DNA of 64,000 bases, taken from contig NZ_JAOWKZ010000001.1 in NCBI RefSeq assembly GCF_025751495.1, forward strand, positions 503,920-567,919, given 5' to 3'. A program made the position numbers and the translations under genes. The number at the start of each line of letters is the position of its first letter. The first letter of the stretch is position 1. A model generated the notes under the pieces. The model saw only the letters and a list, made by a program, of their open reading frames with translations, ran no database searches and was not told the DNA's origin. Source of the stretch: Albidovulum litorale (GTDB lineage: Bacteria > Pseudomonadota > Alphaproteobacteria > Rhodobacterales > Rhodobacteraceae). Of this stretch, positions 1-9,623 are shown in pieces.

Positions 1-17
1 CGGCTTGTTTTACCAAC

Positions 18-2717
18 TTAACCCTCCCTTGCAGCGCGGATCGCAGCCAGGATCCGATCGGGCGTAGCCGGCAGCCGCGTCACCCTTGCGCCACAAGAAT
101 GCCGGATCGCCGAGAGGATCGCCGGTGCCGTCGGGATCAGCACATGTTCACCCAGCCCCTTTGCACCGTAAGGTCCATTGGGGTCGGCGACCTCCACGAT
201 ATGCGAGGTGATCGGCGGTACGTCCCCGATCGTCGGGATGAGGTAGTCGTGCAGGTTGTCGGTCCGGCCAGGAATGTATTCCTCCATCAGCGCCATCCCG
301 ATCCCCTGCGCCACGCCGCCATGGATCTGCCCCTCAACCAGAACCGGGTTGATCGCGCGTCCGACATCGTGGGCGGCATGGATGTGGTCGAGCGTCACGG
401 TGCCAAGTTCAGTATCCACCGTCAGTTCCACCATCTGCGCGGTATAGCCGTAAACGGCATAGGGCACGCCCTGCCCGTTTTCGTCCAGAGGCGAGGTCGG
501 CGGGTCATATGTCTCTGCCGCCTCGATCACATAACCATCGCCAGCAGGCAGCGCGGCATGATGCAGGGTGCCGTCCGGCGCGGTCACTCTCACCTCTCCC
601 GGAGCGAGGGCAATGCGCCCCTCTGTCGCGTTCGTCAGCCGCAGGATGTCGGCGCGCAGCGCCAGCCCCGTCAGCCGCGCGGCATTGCCCGAGACATAGG
701 TCTGGCGCGAGGCGGAGGTCTTGCCGGCATCGGGCGTCACTCCGGTATCGGGACCAATCAGGTCCACATTCCGGACGTCCACACCGAGCGCCTCGGCGAA
801 GATCTGGGCGATGACCGTATTGGCGCCCTGACCGATATCCATCGCCCCCTGATGCAGGACGATCCGCCCGTCGCCCGTGATCCCTGCACGGATCGTCGAC
901 GGGTTCGGCAGCGAGGTATTGCCGCAGCCATACCAGCCGCAGGCGATTCCCACGCCTTTGCGAAGAACGCCGAACTGAGCATTGAATTTGTTCGCATTCT
1001 CCAACGCGGCAACCCACGCAGGACGCAAGGCATCCAGACACGGTTTGATCCCTACCGCCCCGTCGAAGACCTGCCCCGTGGCGGTCGGAATACCGTTGTC
1101 GAGCGCGTTTAAATACCGGAACTCCAGCCGGTCCAGCCCGAGCCTTTCAGCCAGATCGTCGAACAACGCCTCCTGCGCGATGGCGGCCTGAGGCACCCCG
1201 AAACCACGGAAGGCGCCGGCAGGAACGCAGTTGGTGTACACGCCTTCCGTATGCGCGACATAATCCGCATGGGCATAGGGCCCGCCCGCGTGGACCGGCA
1301 CGCGATTGGCCACGGTCGGCCCCCAGGAAGAATGCGCGCCGGTGTTGAAGGTGCCATCAAAGGCAAAGCCCGACAGCTTGCCATCCTGCGTCGCCCCCAC
1401 CCGCACCCGCATCTGTGCCGGATGTCGCTTCGTCGTCGAGGCCATTGATTCCGAACGTGAATACGTCATCCACACCGGGCGTTTCAGATGCCAGGCGGCC
1501 AGCGCGACATGCGGGTGGAAGGAGATGTCGAGCTTCGATCCGAAGCCGCCGCCCACTGCGGTCGGCACCACCCGCACCGCGTCGGGGGAAAGCCCCAGAA
1601 TCTCGGCCACGGAATCCCGCGCCATGACCGGGGCCTGCGTGCCGCCATGGACCTCGATCCGCCCGTCCACCCAGTCGGCATAGCCCGCCTCGGGTTCGAT
1701 ATAGGCGTGTTCGATGAAACGAGTCTCGAACTCCCCCTCAACGACAATATCGGCCCTTGCGAGCGCCGCCTCTGCATCGCCCTTCTTCACGAAGCCCCGG
1801 CACATGACATTCGCGGCATGGCCCTCGTGGAAGGGCTCCAACGTCTTCGCATCTTTGGGTTCGCGGGCTGCGTCTATGGGTATCCAAGTGATTGGGAAAG
1901 ACGACAAATCCAGTGCCATCACGCTCTCGGCCAGGCCAACGACCGCCGCAACGGCCTCGCCCCGGAACCGGGCGGTTTCCTCGGCATAGACCGGCTGGTC
2001 GATGAAGCCGGGGATGGTGCCGAAGAGGTTCCGCCCCGGCACATCCCGCGCGGTCAGGATCAGGTCGAGTCCATGGGCCCTACGCCATGACTCAAGGTCA
2101 CCGAAAGTGAAGTGAGCGTGGTCATGAGGTGAGCGGATTACCTTTAAAACCAATGCGTTATCCGGCGCGACATCGTCGCTGAAGACCTCGCGCCCCTCGA
2201 CCTTCCGGGCACCGTCGAGACGGACGATCCCGGCCCCGACACTGGTGCGGTCCTCGGCGGGTGAGGCCGCGCCCATCACTGCGTCGATGATCTTTCGGTA
2301 GCCGGTGCAGCGGCAGAGAACACCCCCCAAGGCGTCCTCCACCTCAGGTTCGGAGGGTGTCGGATTGTCGCGTAGAAGGGCGGTCGCGGCCACCATCATG
2401 CCGGGCGTGCAGATACCACATTGCGCCGCACCATGGTTCAGGAACGCCTCGTAAAGTCTTGAAAAGGAATCATAGTTATCACGCAGACCCGCAAGCGTCT
2501 CCACCCGCCGCCCCGCTGCCTGCTGAGCCGATGTGATACAGGAACAGACCGGCGCGCCGTCCACCAGAACGGTGCAGGCGCCGCAATCCCCGGCATCGCA
2601 GCCGACCTTCACATCAAGGCAGCCGAGGTCGCGCCGCAGTACGGCGGACAGCCGCTCCAGCCCCCGCACCTCGTGCCGCACCTCCTGTCCGTTCAGCGTG
2701 AAGTGAAGCGCCGTCAT
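18..2717 (-). CDS. Molybdenum hydroxylase, fused 2Fe-2S and Mo-cofactor subunit
   Basis: Member of the xanthine dehydrogenase/aldehyde oxidase family, 899 aa, cytoplasmic. The first 150 residues form the small iron-sulfur subunit: plant-type 2Fe-2S cysteines at about 40, 45, 48 and 60, and the second cluster at 100, 103, 135 and 137 (CGICTPG, CRCTGY). The remainder is the molybdopterin subunit with GGFGSK, AFRGFG and a C-terminal KGLGE holding the expected catalytic glutamate. The start ATG at 2717 overlaps the TGA of the upstream FAD subunit by 4 bp; an upstream extension to 2774 is in frame but less likely. Small and large subunits are fused while FAD stays separate. The substrate is not readable; operon partners suggest hydroxylation of an N-heterocycle rather than xanthine (inference). 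Confidence 0.9.
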   Translation of the reverse strand: MTALHFTLNGQEVRHEVRGLERLSAVLRRDLGCLDVKVGCDAGDCGACTVLVDGAPVCSCITSAQQAAGRRVETLAGLRDNYDSFSRLYEAFLNHGAAQCGICTPGMMVAATALLRDNPTPSEPEVEDALGGVLCRCTGYRKIIDAVMGAASPAEDRTSVGAGIVRLDGARKVEGREVFSDDVAPDNALVLKVIRSPHDHAHFTFGDLESWRRAHGLDLILTARDVPGRNLFGTIPGFIDQPVYAEETARFRGEAVAAVVGLAESVMALDLSSFPITWIPIDAAREPKDAKTLEPFHEGHAANVMCRGFVKKGDAEAALARADIVVEGEFETRFIEHAYIEPEAGYADWVDGRIEVHGGTQAPVMARDSVAEILGLSPDAVRVVPTAVGGGFGSKLDISFHPHVALAAWHLKRPVWMTYSRSESMASTTKRHPAQMRVRVGATQDGKLSGFAFDGTFNTGAHSSWGPTVANRVPVHAGGPYAHADYVAHTEGVYTNCVPAGAFRGFGVPQAAIAQEALFDDLAERLGLDRLEFRYLNALDNGIPTATGQVFDGAVGIKPCLDALRPAWVAALENANKFNAQFGVLRKGVGIACGWYGCGNTSLPNPSTIRAGITGDGRIVLHQGAMDIGQGANTVIAQIFAEALGVDVRNVDLIGPDTGVTPDAGKTSASRQTYVSGNAARLTGLALRADILRLTNATEGRIALAPGEVRVTAPDGTLHHAALPAGDGYVIEAAETYDPPTSPLDENGQGVPYAVYGYTAQMVELTVDTELGTVTLDHIHAAHDVGRAINPVLVEGQIHGGVAQGIGMALMEEYIPGRTDNLHDYLIPTIGDVPPITSHIVEVADPNGPYGAKGLGEHVLIPTAPAILSAIRHSCGARVTRLPATPDRILAAIRAAREG

Positions 2718-3556
2718 GACCGTCCTCCGGCTGTCCCGCAAGCGTCCAGCAAGCGTATGGCAAGCGTATGGCATGCGTCCCGACGATAGTCGGCCCCCGC
2801 CCGCACATCGTCGATGGGGGTGAGCGCGGTGAAATGGTCCGCCCGCACCGCACCGGCCATCTCATCCGGGCCGAGGCCGATCAGATCACCTTCAAGCGCA
2901 GTCAGCCGCATCGGCACCGGCGAAGCCGCCCCGGCGGCCAGCCGTGCCTCGGCCACGCGACCAGCGTCGAAGCGGACAAGCCCGGCGAGTGAAACGATGG
3001 AGATCACCAGATAGGCGCGGCTGCCGAGTTTCCCGAACCCCGACCGGACGTCGCCCGCAACATCCGGCACCAGCAGCGCGGTCACCACCTCCCCCGCCCT
3101 GAGATCGGTCTTACGCACGCCGGTCACGAAATCGGCAAGCGGTACCTCCCGCCGACCATTGTCAGAGGCAAGCTCCACCGAGGCATCAAGCGTCAGGAGC
3201 ACAGGCACCCCATCGGCGGCGGGCGAGGCGTTGCAGATATTGCCCGCCATGGTCGCGGTATTCTGGATCTGGACCGAGCCCACCTGCCGCCCGGCCATCT
3301 TCAGCCCGTCGAACATTGCGGGCAGGTCGGCGCGGATCAGCTCCGCCCAGGTCACCCCTGCCCCGATCCGCCATCGCCCGTCGTCGCGGGTGATTCCCTT
3401 CAGCCCGGCAATCGCCGTCACATCCAGAACCCGCCCCGGCACGGGGCGGTCGCCGAGCGCCGGGAACACATCCGTTCCGCCCGCCAGCACGGTCGCTGGT
3501 GCCTCGGCGAGAAAGCCCAGCGCGTCTTCCAGAATTTCGGGGCGGTAGACCACCAT
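2714..3556 (-). CDS. FAD-binding subunit of the molybdenum hydroxylase (CoxM/XdhM-like)
   Basis: 280 aa. It should carry the FAD that passes electrons from the 2Fe-2S centres of the partner subunit at 18-2717. The N-terminal AGGTDVFP and the [17 protein letters not shown] segment are hallmark flavin-contact motifs of this family. The start ATG at 3556 sits one base after the stop of the upstream DUF1185 gene; a start at 3592 would overlap that gene and adds residues without family resemblance. The last codons overlap the downstream gene (ATGA) and lie in a run of 11-bp repeats, so the C-terminal tail may differ from that of relatives. Confidence 0.9.
   Translation of the reverse strand: MVVYRPEILEDALGFLAEAPATVLAGGTDVFPALGDRPVPGRVLDVTAIAGLKGITRDDGRWRIGAGVTWAELIRADLPAMFDGLKMAGRQVGSVQIQNTATMAGNICNASPAADGVPVLLTLDASVELASDNGRREVPLADFVTGVRKTDLRAGEVVTALLVPDVAGDVRSGFGKLGSRAYLVISIVSLAGLVRFDAGRVAEARLAAGAASPVPMRLTALEGDLIGLGPDEMAGAVRADHFTALTPIDDVRAGADYRRDACHTLAIRLLDACGTAGGRS
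2738..2781. repeat. Four tandem 11-bp units, GCAAGCGTATG type
   Basis: Units at 2738-2748, 2749-2759, 2760-2770 and 2771-2781 read GCAAGCGTCCA, GCAAGCGTATG, GCAAGCGTATG and GCATGCGTCCC. They fall inside the 3' end of the FAD-subunit gene, and the unit is not a multiple of three. The complementary unit recurs at 48567-48610. Confidence 0.75.
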
Positions 3557-3557
3557 C

Positions 3558-4145
3558 TCAGCGCAGCCCGTCCTTGCCTTCAGCCTCTTCATGCGTCAGC
3601 CCGCCCACGCGCGGCAGGGGCCGCCCGCTGTCGGTCACGGCAACGGCGACAAGGATTTCGTTGGCGCGGGGGGCGTCGTTCACCCTGACTTCCATCCCGT
3701 CAAAATGCGAGCGGACATAGGCGGCGTCCTTGTGGCCCAGAGGCACGTCCAGAGGATGGCCCATCGGCCCCTGCTTCTTGTTCGAGGGCACCAATGCCGC
3801 CCCCTTCTCCACTGCCTTGCGCAGCGGTGCGCCGAGGCGGGGATGCAGAATGGCGGCGGCGTGTTCCAACTCGCCATTCTCGCCCACCAGCGCCGCCTTT
3901 CCGTAGCTCTGCGCCTGATCGGGCGTGATACCCAAGGCTTTGACGCAGGCGTCGCCCAAAGTGCCGCCCAGTTCCTCGCCGATCTGCATCAGCGCCTCTA
4001 GGTCGGGTTCGTAGCGGCCCGCGAACGGGTTCTCGATCACCGCGATGGCGGCCGCGCGGCGGGTGGGCGGGGAAATCGGCTGGCCCATCTCGCTCCGCAC
4101 TTCTTCGACCACGGTCACGATCTTGCGGATCTTCGCCTGTGTCAT
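3558..4145 (-). CDS. DUF1185 / amino acid synthesis family protein
   Basis: 195 aa, cytoplasmic, resembling PF06684 (annotated as amino acid synthesis although no reaction is established to my knowledge). Conserved-looking stretches are PFAGRY near residue 40, a GKAALVGENGELEHAAA-like segment near 85, and GHKDAAYVRSHFD near 135. It overlaps the upstream UPF0280 gene by 4 bp (ATGA) and ends one base before the FAD subunit start, so it is translated with the hydroxylase. The coupling suggests it acts on the hydroxylated ring product or helps the enzyme mature; this is inference only. Confidence 0.82.
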   Translation of the reverse strand: MTQAKIRKIVTVVEEVRSEMGQPISPPTRRAAAIAVIENPFAGRYEPDLEALMQIGEELGGTLGDACVKALGITPDQAQSYGKAALVGENGELEHAAAILHPRLGAPLRKAVEKGAALVPSNKKQGPMGHPLDVPLGHKDAAYVRSHFDGMEVRVNDAPRANEILVAVAVTDSGRPLPRVGGLTHEEAEGKDGLR

Positions 4146-5062
4146 CGCTTTTCCTCCCTAATGGCCGGAAGGTCCGCGCCGACTGACCGAACCTCTCCCT
4201 GAAGCGACAGGAAAACGGCGCGCGCCAATCCGCGCCCGATCACCTCTGTCGCATATCTTGCACCCGCGTCGAGCGCCCTGGCCCGGTCGCCCAGGGTCAG
4301 CGGGCCGACATCCACCGTGACCAGCCGGGTCCCCAGATCGCTGTCCGGCGCAAGATCGCGCGCCGGGCGGCGGCTGACGCCGGGATGGCCGGGCAGATCG
4401 ACCGCATTGGCGATCATCGTGGCGGCCGCGTCCGCCGCAGCGGCATTGTGTGCCAGCACCGTCACCGCTTCGGCGATGCCGAGCGAATGGCTGCGTCCGC
4501 GCCAGCCGGAAGTGGCGATGCCGCCGATCCCGTCCCCGGCACCAATGCCGATCAGAGCGAGGGGCGCCGTGCCGGGGCGGCCATCGGCGATTCCGATCCG
4601 GTAGCGTGCCGCACCTGTCAGCCAGAGCGCGATATCGCCGCCATTATTCACCGCCGCACTTTCGAGCGCGCCCTCTGCGGTGATGGCGGCAAGGATGTGA
4701 TCGGCCACCGCCCCCGCGACGGCGGCCATTGGCGTGATGAAGTCCGGCTGGAACGGTGCGACCGCCGACGCCATGGCGCGGGCCACCCGGCCTTGCGGCG
4801 ATGCCCCCTTCCCGGCGGGTTCGCGCAGAACGGGCAGTTCGGCGACGAGCCGTTCGAGAAGCCCCTCGAACGCCCCGGCCGCCCGCGCCTCGGCGGCACG
4901 GACCGCATCCGCAGGCCCCTTGAGATCGAGGATGAGGTCAATCGGCCCCTGCACGAGCCGCAGGCGCCCGCCTTTTGGGGTGCGCCCGACCCACGGCCGG
5001 TACCCGCCAACCGTGGATCGGGCAGGCATGTCAGCTTGGACGGAAATGGCTGGGGCAGTCAT
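4142..5062 (-). CDS. UPF0280 family protein (ApbE-related fold)
   Basis: 306 aa, first gene of the hydroxylase operon. The central VNNGGDIALWL and GIATSGWRGRSHSLG segments, together with a later ADAAATMIANAV stretch, match the UPF0280 family, which is distantly related to the flavin transferase ApbE. No signal peptide is visible, so a cytoplasmic location is likely. Its biochemical role is unknown. Translational overlap with the DUF1185 gene and divergence from the MarR gene at 5260 make it the promoter-proximal gene of the unit. Confidence 0.82.
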   Translation of the reverse strand: MTAPAISVQADMPARSTVGGYRPWVGRTPKGGRLRLVQGPIDLILDLKGPADAVRAAEARAAGAFEGLLERLVAELPVLREPAGKGASPQGRVARAMASAVAPFQPDFITPMAAVAGAVADHILAAITAEGALESAAVNNGGDIALWLTGAARYRIGIADGRPGTAPLALIGIGAGDGIGGIATSGWRGRSHSLGIAEAVTVLAHNAAAADAAATMIANAVDLPGHPGVSRRPARDLAPDSDLGTRLVTVDVGPLTLGDRARALDAGARYATEVIGRGLARAVFLSLQGEVRSVGADLPAIREEKR

Positions 5063-5128
5063 CGGCCGGCCTCAACTCATCATGCCCCTGCGGTCGGGGC
5101 TTTGGACTCACCACCGATTACCACTCCA

Positions 5129-5180
5129 AAAACGTTTGCTGTCAAACAGTTTCGACAGTGTAGTTTTCACACTTTCAGAT
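5129..5180. promoter_or_regulatory. Candidate MarR operator and divergent promoter region
   Basis: The AT-rich gap between the UPF0280 gene and the MarR gene holds AAACGTTT at 5130-5137 and an imperfect inverted repeat 5155-5176 with half-sites AGTGT (5157-5161) and ACACT (5169-5173). This is the natural place for the divergent MarR protein to bind. No binding motif was known to me in advance. Confidence 0.4.
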
Positions 5181-5259
5181 TGACTTGTCATTATCGGACG
5201 AAGCCTTAGAGTCACAAGTGAACCTAACGTCATCCACGATCAGCCGGGAATGGACCAAC

Positions 5260-5676
5260 GTGACGGAAAAGCCGGAATATCGCCTCGAAGACCAGGTCGG
5301 CTTCAAGCTGCGGCTGGCCAACCAGCGTCATCTGGAGATTTTCGCGTCGGAAATGCCGGACCTCACGCCGCGCCAGTTCGCGGTTCTGGCGAAGCTGAAG
5401 GATGAGGGCACGACATCGCAGAACCAGTTGGGCCGTCTCGTGGCGATGGATGCCGCGACGACCAAGGGTGTTGTGGAACGACTGAGCCGGAAGGGGATGA
5501 TCGCCACCGCACCTTCGCCCACGGACCGTCGGCGGATCGAAATCTCGCTGACGGATGAGGGCCGCGCGGTGCTCGATCATGTCGTTCCGATTGCGGCGCA
5601 GATTTCGGAACGGACATTGCGCAACCTCACCCCGCGCGAACGCGCGCGGCTTCTGGTCCTGCTTGATAAGCTTTGA
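5260..5676 (+). CDS. MarR family transcriptional regulator
   Basis: 138 aa from a GTG at 5260, preceded by a GGGA about 10 bp upstream; the longest frame begins with TTG at 5185 and is unlikely. It has the MarR winged helix: LTPRQFAVLAKL, SQNQLGRLVAMDAATTKGVVERL as recognition helix, and the wing DRRRIEISLTDEG. The N-terminal QVGFKLRLANQRHLEIF stretch is typical of the BpsR/NicR-like branch that senses 6-hydroxynicotinate or related acids (family knowledge recalled, not searched). It is divergent from the hydroxylase operon and probably represses it. Confidence 0.88.
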   Translation: MTEKPEYRLEDQVGFKLRLANQRHLEIFASEMPDLTPRQFAVLAKLKDEGTTSQNQLGRLVAMDAATTKGVVERLSRKGMIATAPSPTDRRRIEISLTDEGRAVLDHVVPIAAQISERTLRNLTPRERARLLVLLDKL

Positions 5677-5702
5677 AGGCACCGATCCTGAAAGGGTAGG
5701 AG

Positions 5703-5789
5703 TGGTGCGGTTGAGAAGACTCGAACTTCCACGGGGGTTAGCCCACAGCGACCTCAACGCTGCGCGTCTACCAATTCCGCCACAACCGC
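5703..5789 (-). tRNA. tRNA-Leu (anticodon GAG)
   Basis: The minus strand folds as a class II tRNA. Acceptor strand GCGGTTG (5789-5783) pairs with CAACCGC (5713-5707), followed by discriminator A and an encoded CCA (5705-5703). The D arm contains GGTAGACGC, the anticodon stem CAGCG/CGCTG encloses loop TTGAGGT giving GAG, there is a long variable arm, and the T loop is TTCGAGT. Confidence 0.95.
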
Positions 5790-5985
5790 ACCGGGCCCAG
5801 GTGATGCCCCGGGCGAGGTGGGCGCTTCTTAGCCAAACGCTCTGGCAATGTGAAGGGGGATTTTCGGCCTCGCACAAAAAAGACCGGCGCCGCCTTTTCC
5901 GGTATGGGACCGATGTACCAAGACTGCGGAGGTGCTGTTCGGACCGGCCCCGGGCAAGGTCGGTTAAAATCCACCTTACACCCGA

Positions 5986-7623
5986 TCAGGAGGCCTTTTC
6001 CGCCCGTTCCTTCAGAAGCTTGGTCAGCCAGTCCGGATCCATCTCGGGGACCGAGGAGAGAAGCAGTTCGGTATAGGGGTCGTGGGGCGGCTGGAACATC
6101 TCGTCCTTCGGCCCCTGTTCGACAACCCGGCCCCGCTGCATCACGACGACCTCATCGGCGATGGCGCGCACGGTGGCGAGGTCATGGGTAATGAACATAT
6201 AGGCGAGGTCGAATTCGGTCTGGAGCCGGTCGAGAAGCTTCAGGATGCCTTCGGCCACAAGCTGGTCGAGGGCCGATGTCACCTCGTCGCAGATGATGAA
6301 TTGCGGCTCGGCCGCCAGCGCCCTTGCAATCCCCACCCGCTGCTTCTGACCACCCGACAACTCTGACGGCAGACGGTCGATGAACTTGTCGGGTTCGAGT
6401 TCGATCAGATCCAGGAGGTCGCGGATACGTGCGGTCAGGGCCTTGCCCTGAAGCCCGAGATACATCTGCGCCGGGCGGCCGATCAGTTCACGCAGGCGCA
6501 GTTTCGGGTTCAGCGCGGTATCGGCCATTTGATAGATCATCTGCGCCTGCCGCAACTGATCCCGGCTCCGCTGCCGGTAATCGGGCGGCAGGGCCTTGCC
6601 GTTGAACAGGACCTGCCCCTGTCGCGGTGGCAAAAGCCCGGTTATCACCCGCGCCGCTGTCGATTTGCCCGACCCGCTTTCACCCACGACAGCAACCGTG
6701 CGGCGCTTGTGGATGTCGAAGTTGATGTTCTTCAGGATGTCGACCTGGCCATAGCCCGCCGTCACCCCCTTGACCGAAACGACCGGAACCGTGCCCTTTT
6801 CGACCGGCGGCTGGGTGGCGCGGGCATGGCTGCGCACGGCCCAAAGGGTCTTGGTATAGGCCTCTTTCGGGCTCGCGAGCATGGTCCGGGTATCGGCTTC
6901 CTCCACCTCGTCGCCGCGCAGGAGCACTTTGATCTTGTCGGCCATCTGCGCCACGACCGCGAGGTCGTGGGTGATGTAGATCGCCGCCGTGTCGAACTGC
7001 GCCACGATATCGCGGATCGCCGAAAGGACCTCGATCTGGGTCGTCACGTCGAGCGCGGTTGTCGGCTCGTCGAAGATGATCAGGTCGGGGCGGCAGGCCA
7101 TCGCCATCGCGGTCATCGCGCGCTGCAACTGGCCGCCCGACACCTGATGCGGATAGCGGAAGCCGATCTCATCCGGGTCCGGCAGTTGCATACGGCGATA
7201 CAATTCCACCGCGTCATGCTCTGCCTCGCCTCGCCCCATGACACCGTGCTGGACCGGCGCCTCGCTGTACTGGTCGATCAGCTTGTGGGCCGGGTTGAAG
7301 CTGGCCGCCGCCGATTGCGCGACATAGGCGATGCGCTTGCCCCTGAGGCCGCGTTTCGTGGCCTCGGACGCCTTCATCAGGTCGATGCCGTCAAAGTCGA
7401 TCGTGCCGCCGGAAATGCGGCAGCCATCGCGGGTGAACCCCATCGCGGCAAGACCCAGCGTCGACTTGCCGGCGCCGGATTCTCCGATCAGGCCCAGCAC
7501 CTCGCCCTTGTTCAGCGTCAGGTCCACGCCCTTGATGATCGGCGACCAGGTTTCATCCGAACGGCCTTCGATCTGAATGTTGCGCATCGTCAGGAGGACG
7601 GGCTTTTCCTTCATGTCTTTCAT
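5986..7623 (-). CDS. Peptide-type ABC transporter, duplicated ATP-binding protein
   Basis: 545 aa with two complete ABC ATPase domains in one chain, as in fused DppD/DppF-type proteins. Domain 1 has Walker A GESGAGKST near residue 47, signature VSGGQLQRA and Walker B LIIFDEPTTALD. Domain 2 has GESGSGKST, LSGGQKQR and FIICDEVTSALD. It is the last gene of the operon and starts 4 bp after the permease stop, with GGAG about 8 bp upstream. It powers import with the two permeases and the binding protein upstream. Confidence 0.92.
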   Translation of the reverse strand: MKDMKEKPVLLTMRNIQIEGRSDETWSPIIKGVDLTLNKGEVLGLIGESGAGKSTLGLAAMGFTRDGCRISGGTIDFDGIDLMKASEATKRGLRGKRIAYVAQSAAASFNPAHKLIDQYSEAPVQHGVMGRGEAEHDAVELYRRMQLPDPDEIGFRYPHQVSGGQLQRAMTAMAMACRPDLIIFDEPTTALDVTTQIEVLSAIRDIVAQFDTAAIYITHDLAVVAQMADKIKVLLRGDEVEEADTRTMLASPKEAYTKTLWAVRSHARATQPPVEKGTVPVVSVKGVTAGYGQVDILKNINFDIHKRRTVAVVGESGSGKSTAARVITGLLPPRQGQVLFNGKALPPDYRQRSRDQLRQAQMIYQMADTALNPKLRLRELIGRPAQMYLGLQGKALTARIRDLLDLIELEPDKFIDRLPSELSGGQKQRVGIARALAAEPQFIICDEVTSALDQLVAEGILKLLDRLQTEFDLAYMFITHDLATVRAIADEVVVMQRGRVVEQGPKDEMFQPPHDPYTELLLSSVPEMDPDWLTKLLKERAEKAS

Positions 7624-7627
7624 CGCC

Positions 7628-8554
7628 TTACTCCTTCAACCCGCTGGCGCGGTGCAGCATCCAGTCCACCACGAAGTTGACCGCCACGGTCAGAAGCGCG
7701 ATGGCACCGGCGGGCAGAAGCGGCGTGACATCGCCGAAGGTGATCAACGCCGCGTTGTCGCGCACCATGGAGCCCCAGTCAGCGGTCGGCGGCTGGATGC
7801 CGACGCCAAGGAACGAGAGCGCCGAGATGGCGAGGAAGACGAAGCAGAAGCGCAAGCCAAACTCTGCAACGAGGGGCGCCATGGCGTTCGGCAGAATCTC
7901 GCGTGTGATGAGCCGCCAGAGCCCCTCGCCCCTGAGCCGTGCAGCCTCGATATAATCCATGACCACGATGTTCTGCGCCACCGACCGCGCCAGCCGGAAG
8001 ACCCGGGTGGAGTCGATGACGGCGATGACGAGGATCAGCGTGATGACCGAGGTGCCGAAGATCGTCAGAAGCAGGAGCGAGAAGATCAGCGACGGGATCG
8101 CCATCAGGATATCGACGACCCGGCTGAGGATCTGGTCCAGCCAGCCGCCGACGGTGGCCGCCAGAAGCCCGAGGATCGAACCGATGAAAAAGGCGAGCGC
8201 CGTGGTCATGAAGGCGATGCCAACCGTGTTCCGCGCCCCGTAGACGAGACGGGTGAACATGTCGCGCCCGAGGTTGTCTGTGCCGAAGATATGCGGCGCC
8301 TCCCATGGCAGGAACTGGCCGCCCACGACCTCACGCTCTGCGAAGGGTGCGATCACCGGGGCGAAGACCGCCACGAGGATGTAAAGCAGGATGATCAGCA
8401 TCCCGAAAGCGGCGGTCAGCGGCGCGGTGCGCATGGCCTTGCGCAGATTGCCGCGCGAAAGCGCGATGACGGCGGTGCGGAAGACCCAGCCCGAGGCCAG
8501 CGCCCCGGCGATAACGACAGCGATCCAGAAAAGGGTGATCAGTACAGACATCAT
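7628..8554 (-). CDS. Peptide-type ABC transporter permease (DppC-like)
   Basis: 308 aa inner-membrane permease of the oligopeptide/nickel class. It has an N-terminal membrane segment, the periplasmic stretch GTDNLGRDMFTRLVYGARN typical of DppC/OppC, and the cytoplasmic coupling segment EAARLRGEGLWRLITREILPN (EAA loop). It lies 8 bp downstream of the DppB-like gene and 4 bp upstream of the ATPase. The substrate is not readable from the sequence. Confidence 0.92.
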   Translation of the reverse strand: MMSVLITLFWIAVVIAGALASGWVFRTAVIALSRGNLRKAMRTAPLTAAFGMLIILLYILVAVFAPVIAPFAEREVVGGQFLPWEAPHIFGTDNLGRDMFTRLVYGARNTVGIAFMTTALAFFIGSILGLLAATVGGWLDQILSRVVDILMAIPSLIFSLLLLTIFGTSVITLILVIAVIDSTRVFRLARSVAQNIVVMDYIEAARLRGEGLWRLITREILPNAMAPLVAEFGLRFCFVFLAISALSFLGVGIQPPTADWGSMVRDNAALITFGDVTPLLPAGAIALLTVAVNFVVDWMLHRASGLKE

Positions 8555-8562
8555 TGACCCCC

Positions 8563-9519
8563 TTACTTGCGATGGATCAGACGCGGGTTCGACAGGGTCG
8601 AGAGCACGTCAGCGGTGAGGTTCAAAAGCACATAGGCCGCGGCAAAGATCAGCGCGACCGCCTGCACAACCGGGAAGTCGCGCTTGGCCACGCTGTCAAC
8701 CATGAGCTGGCCGAGGCCAGGATAGACGAAGACCACCTCGACCACCACGACACCGGTGATCAGATAGGCGAGGTTCAGCGCGATGACGGTGATGATCGGC
8801 GCCAGCGCATTCGGCAGCGCGTGTTTCAGGATCACCCGCATCGGATCGATGCCCTTGAGCCGCGCCATCTCGATATAGGGCGAGGCCAGGAGGTTGATGA
8901 TCGCCGCACGGGTCATCCGCATCATATGGGCGGTGACGACAAGCGTCAGCGTCAGCGCGGGCAGGAAAGCGCGGTAGAGCGCCTCCCCCAGACTGGTATC
9001 CGCGTCCATCCGCGTCATCGACGGGAAGAACCCCGACTGCGCGAGAACGAAGATCAGGATATAGGCAACGAAAAACTCGGGAAACGAGATCGAGGTCAGC
9101 GCGGCGGCATTGGCGGCGCGGTCGAAGATCGAGTTCCGGTAGAGGGCGGCGAGAATGCCAAGCACCAGCGACAGCGGCACCGCGATGGCGGCTGCATAGA
9201 GGGCGAGGAAGAGCGTATTGCCAAGCCGTGTGGCGATCAGATCCGCAACCGGTCGCTTGTTGCCGGACAGCGATGTGCCGAAATCGCCCTGAAGAGCGCC
9301 CCCAAGCCAGTTGAAGTAGCGCTGATAGGCTGGCAGATCGAGCCCGATTTCCTTGCGGAACGCGGCCAGGGTTTCCTCGGTCGCCGACTGACCGAGAATG
9401 GCCTTGGCGAAGTCGCCCGGCAACAGCTCGGTCGCGCTGAAGATGATAACCGAAATCACGAACAAGGTCAGCAGCCCCAAGCCGAGGCGCTTGGCGATCA
9501 TCGTCCAAATCAGGCCCAT
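8563..9519 (-). CDS. Peptide-type ABC transporter permease (DppB-like)
   Basis: 318 aa inner-membrane permease. The N-terminal MIAKRLGLGLLTLFVISV segment, the family LPGDFA motif and the EMARLKGIDPMRVILKHALPN EAA loop identify the DppB/OppB half of a peptide-class importer. It follows the binding-protein gene after a gap with a strong hairpin and pairs with the DppC-like permease immediately downstream. Confidence 0.92.
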   Translation of the reverse strand: MGLIWTMIAKRLGLGLLTLFVISVIIFSATELLPGDFAKAILGQSATEETLAAFRKEIGLDLPAYQRYFNWLGGALQGDFGTSLSGNKRPVADLIATRLGNTLFLALYAAAIAVPLSLVLGILAALYRNSIFDRAANAAALTSISFPEFFVAYILIFVLAQSGFFPSMTRMDADTSLGEALYRAFLPALTLTLVVTAHMMRMTRAAIINLLASPYIEMARLKGIDPMRVILKHALPNALAPIITVIALNLAYLITGVVVVEVVFVYPGLGQLMVDSVAKRDFPVVQAVALIFAAAYVLLNLTADVLSTLSNPRLIHRK

Positions 9520-9588
9520 CCCGGTCCTCTCCTGTTGTTATTCGCCCGGCCTCTTCGAGGAAACCGGTTGGTCCCGGCAGGGACGGAT

Positions 9589-9616
9589 AGGCCCCGGCGC
9601 TTTCGCGCCGGGGCCT
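9589..9616 (-). terminator. Intercistronic hairpin after the binding-protein gene
   Basis: A perfect 12-bp stem AGGCCCCGGCGC (9589-9600) pairs with its complement at 9605-9616 around a 4-base loop, 8 bp after the binding-protein stop. There is no T-run, so it more likely stabilises the upstream mRNA or attenuates transcription into the permeases than acts as a full terminator. Confidence 0.6.
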
Positions 9617-9623
9617 TGTCAGA

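Noticed and set aside
18-3556. Naming the operon as xanthine dehydrogenase xdhAB
   Set aside because: No XdhC, purine genes or purine regulator accompany it; the family covers many N-heterocycle and aldehyde hydroxylases, so a neutral name is kept.
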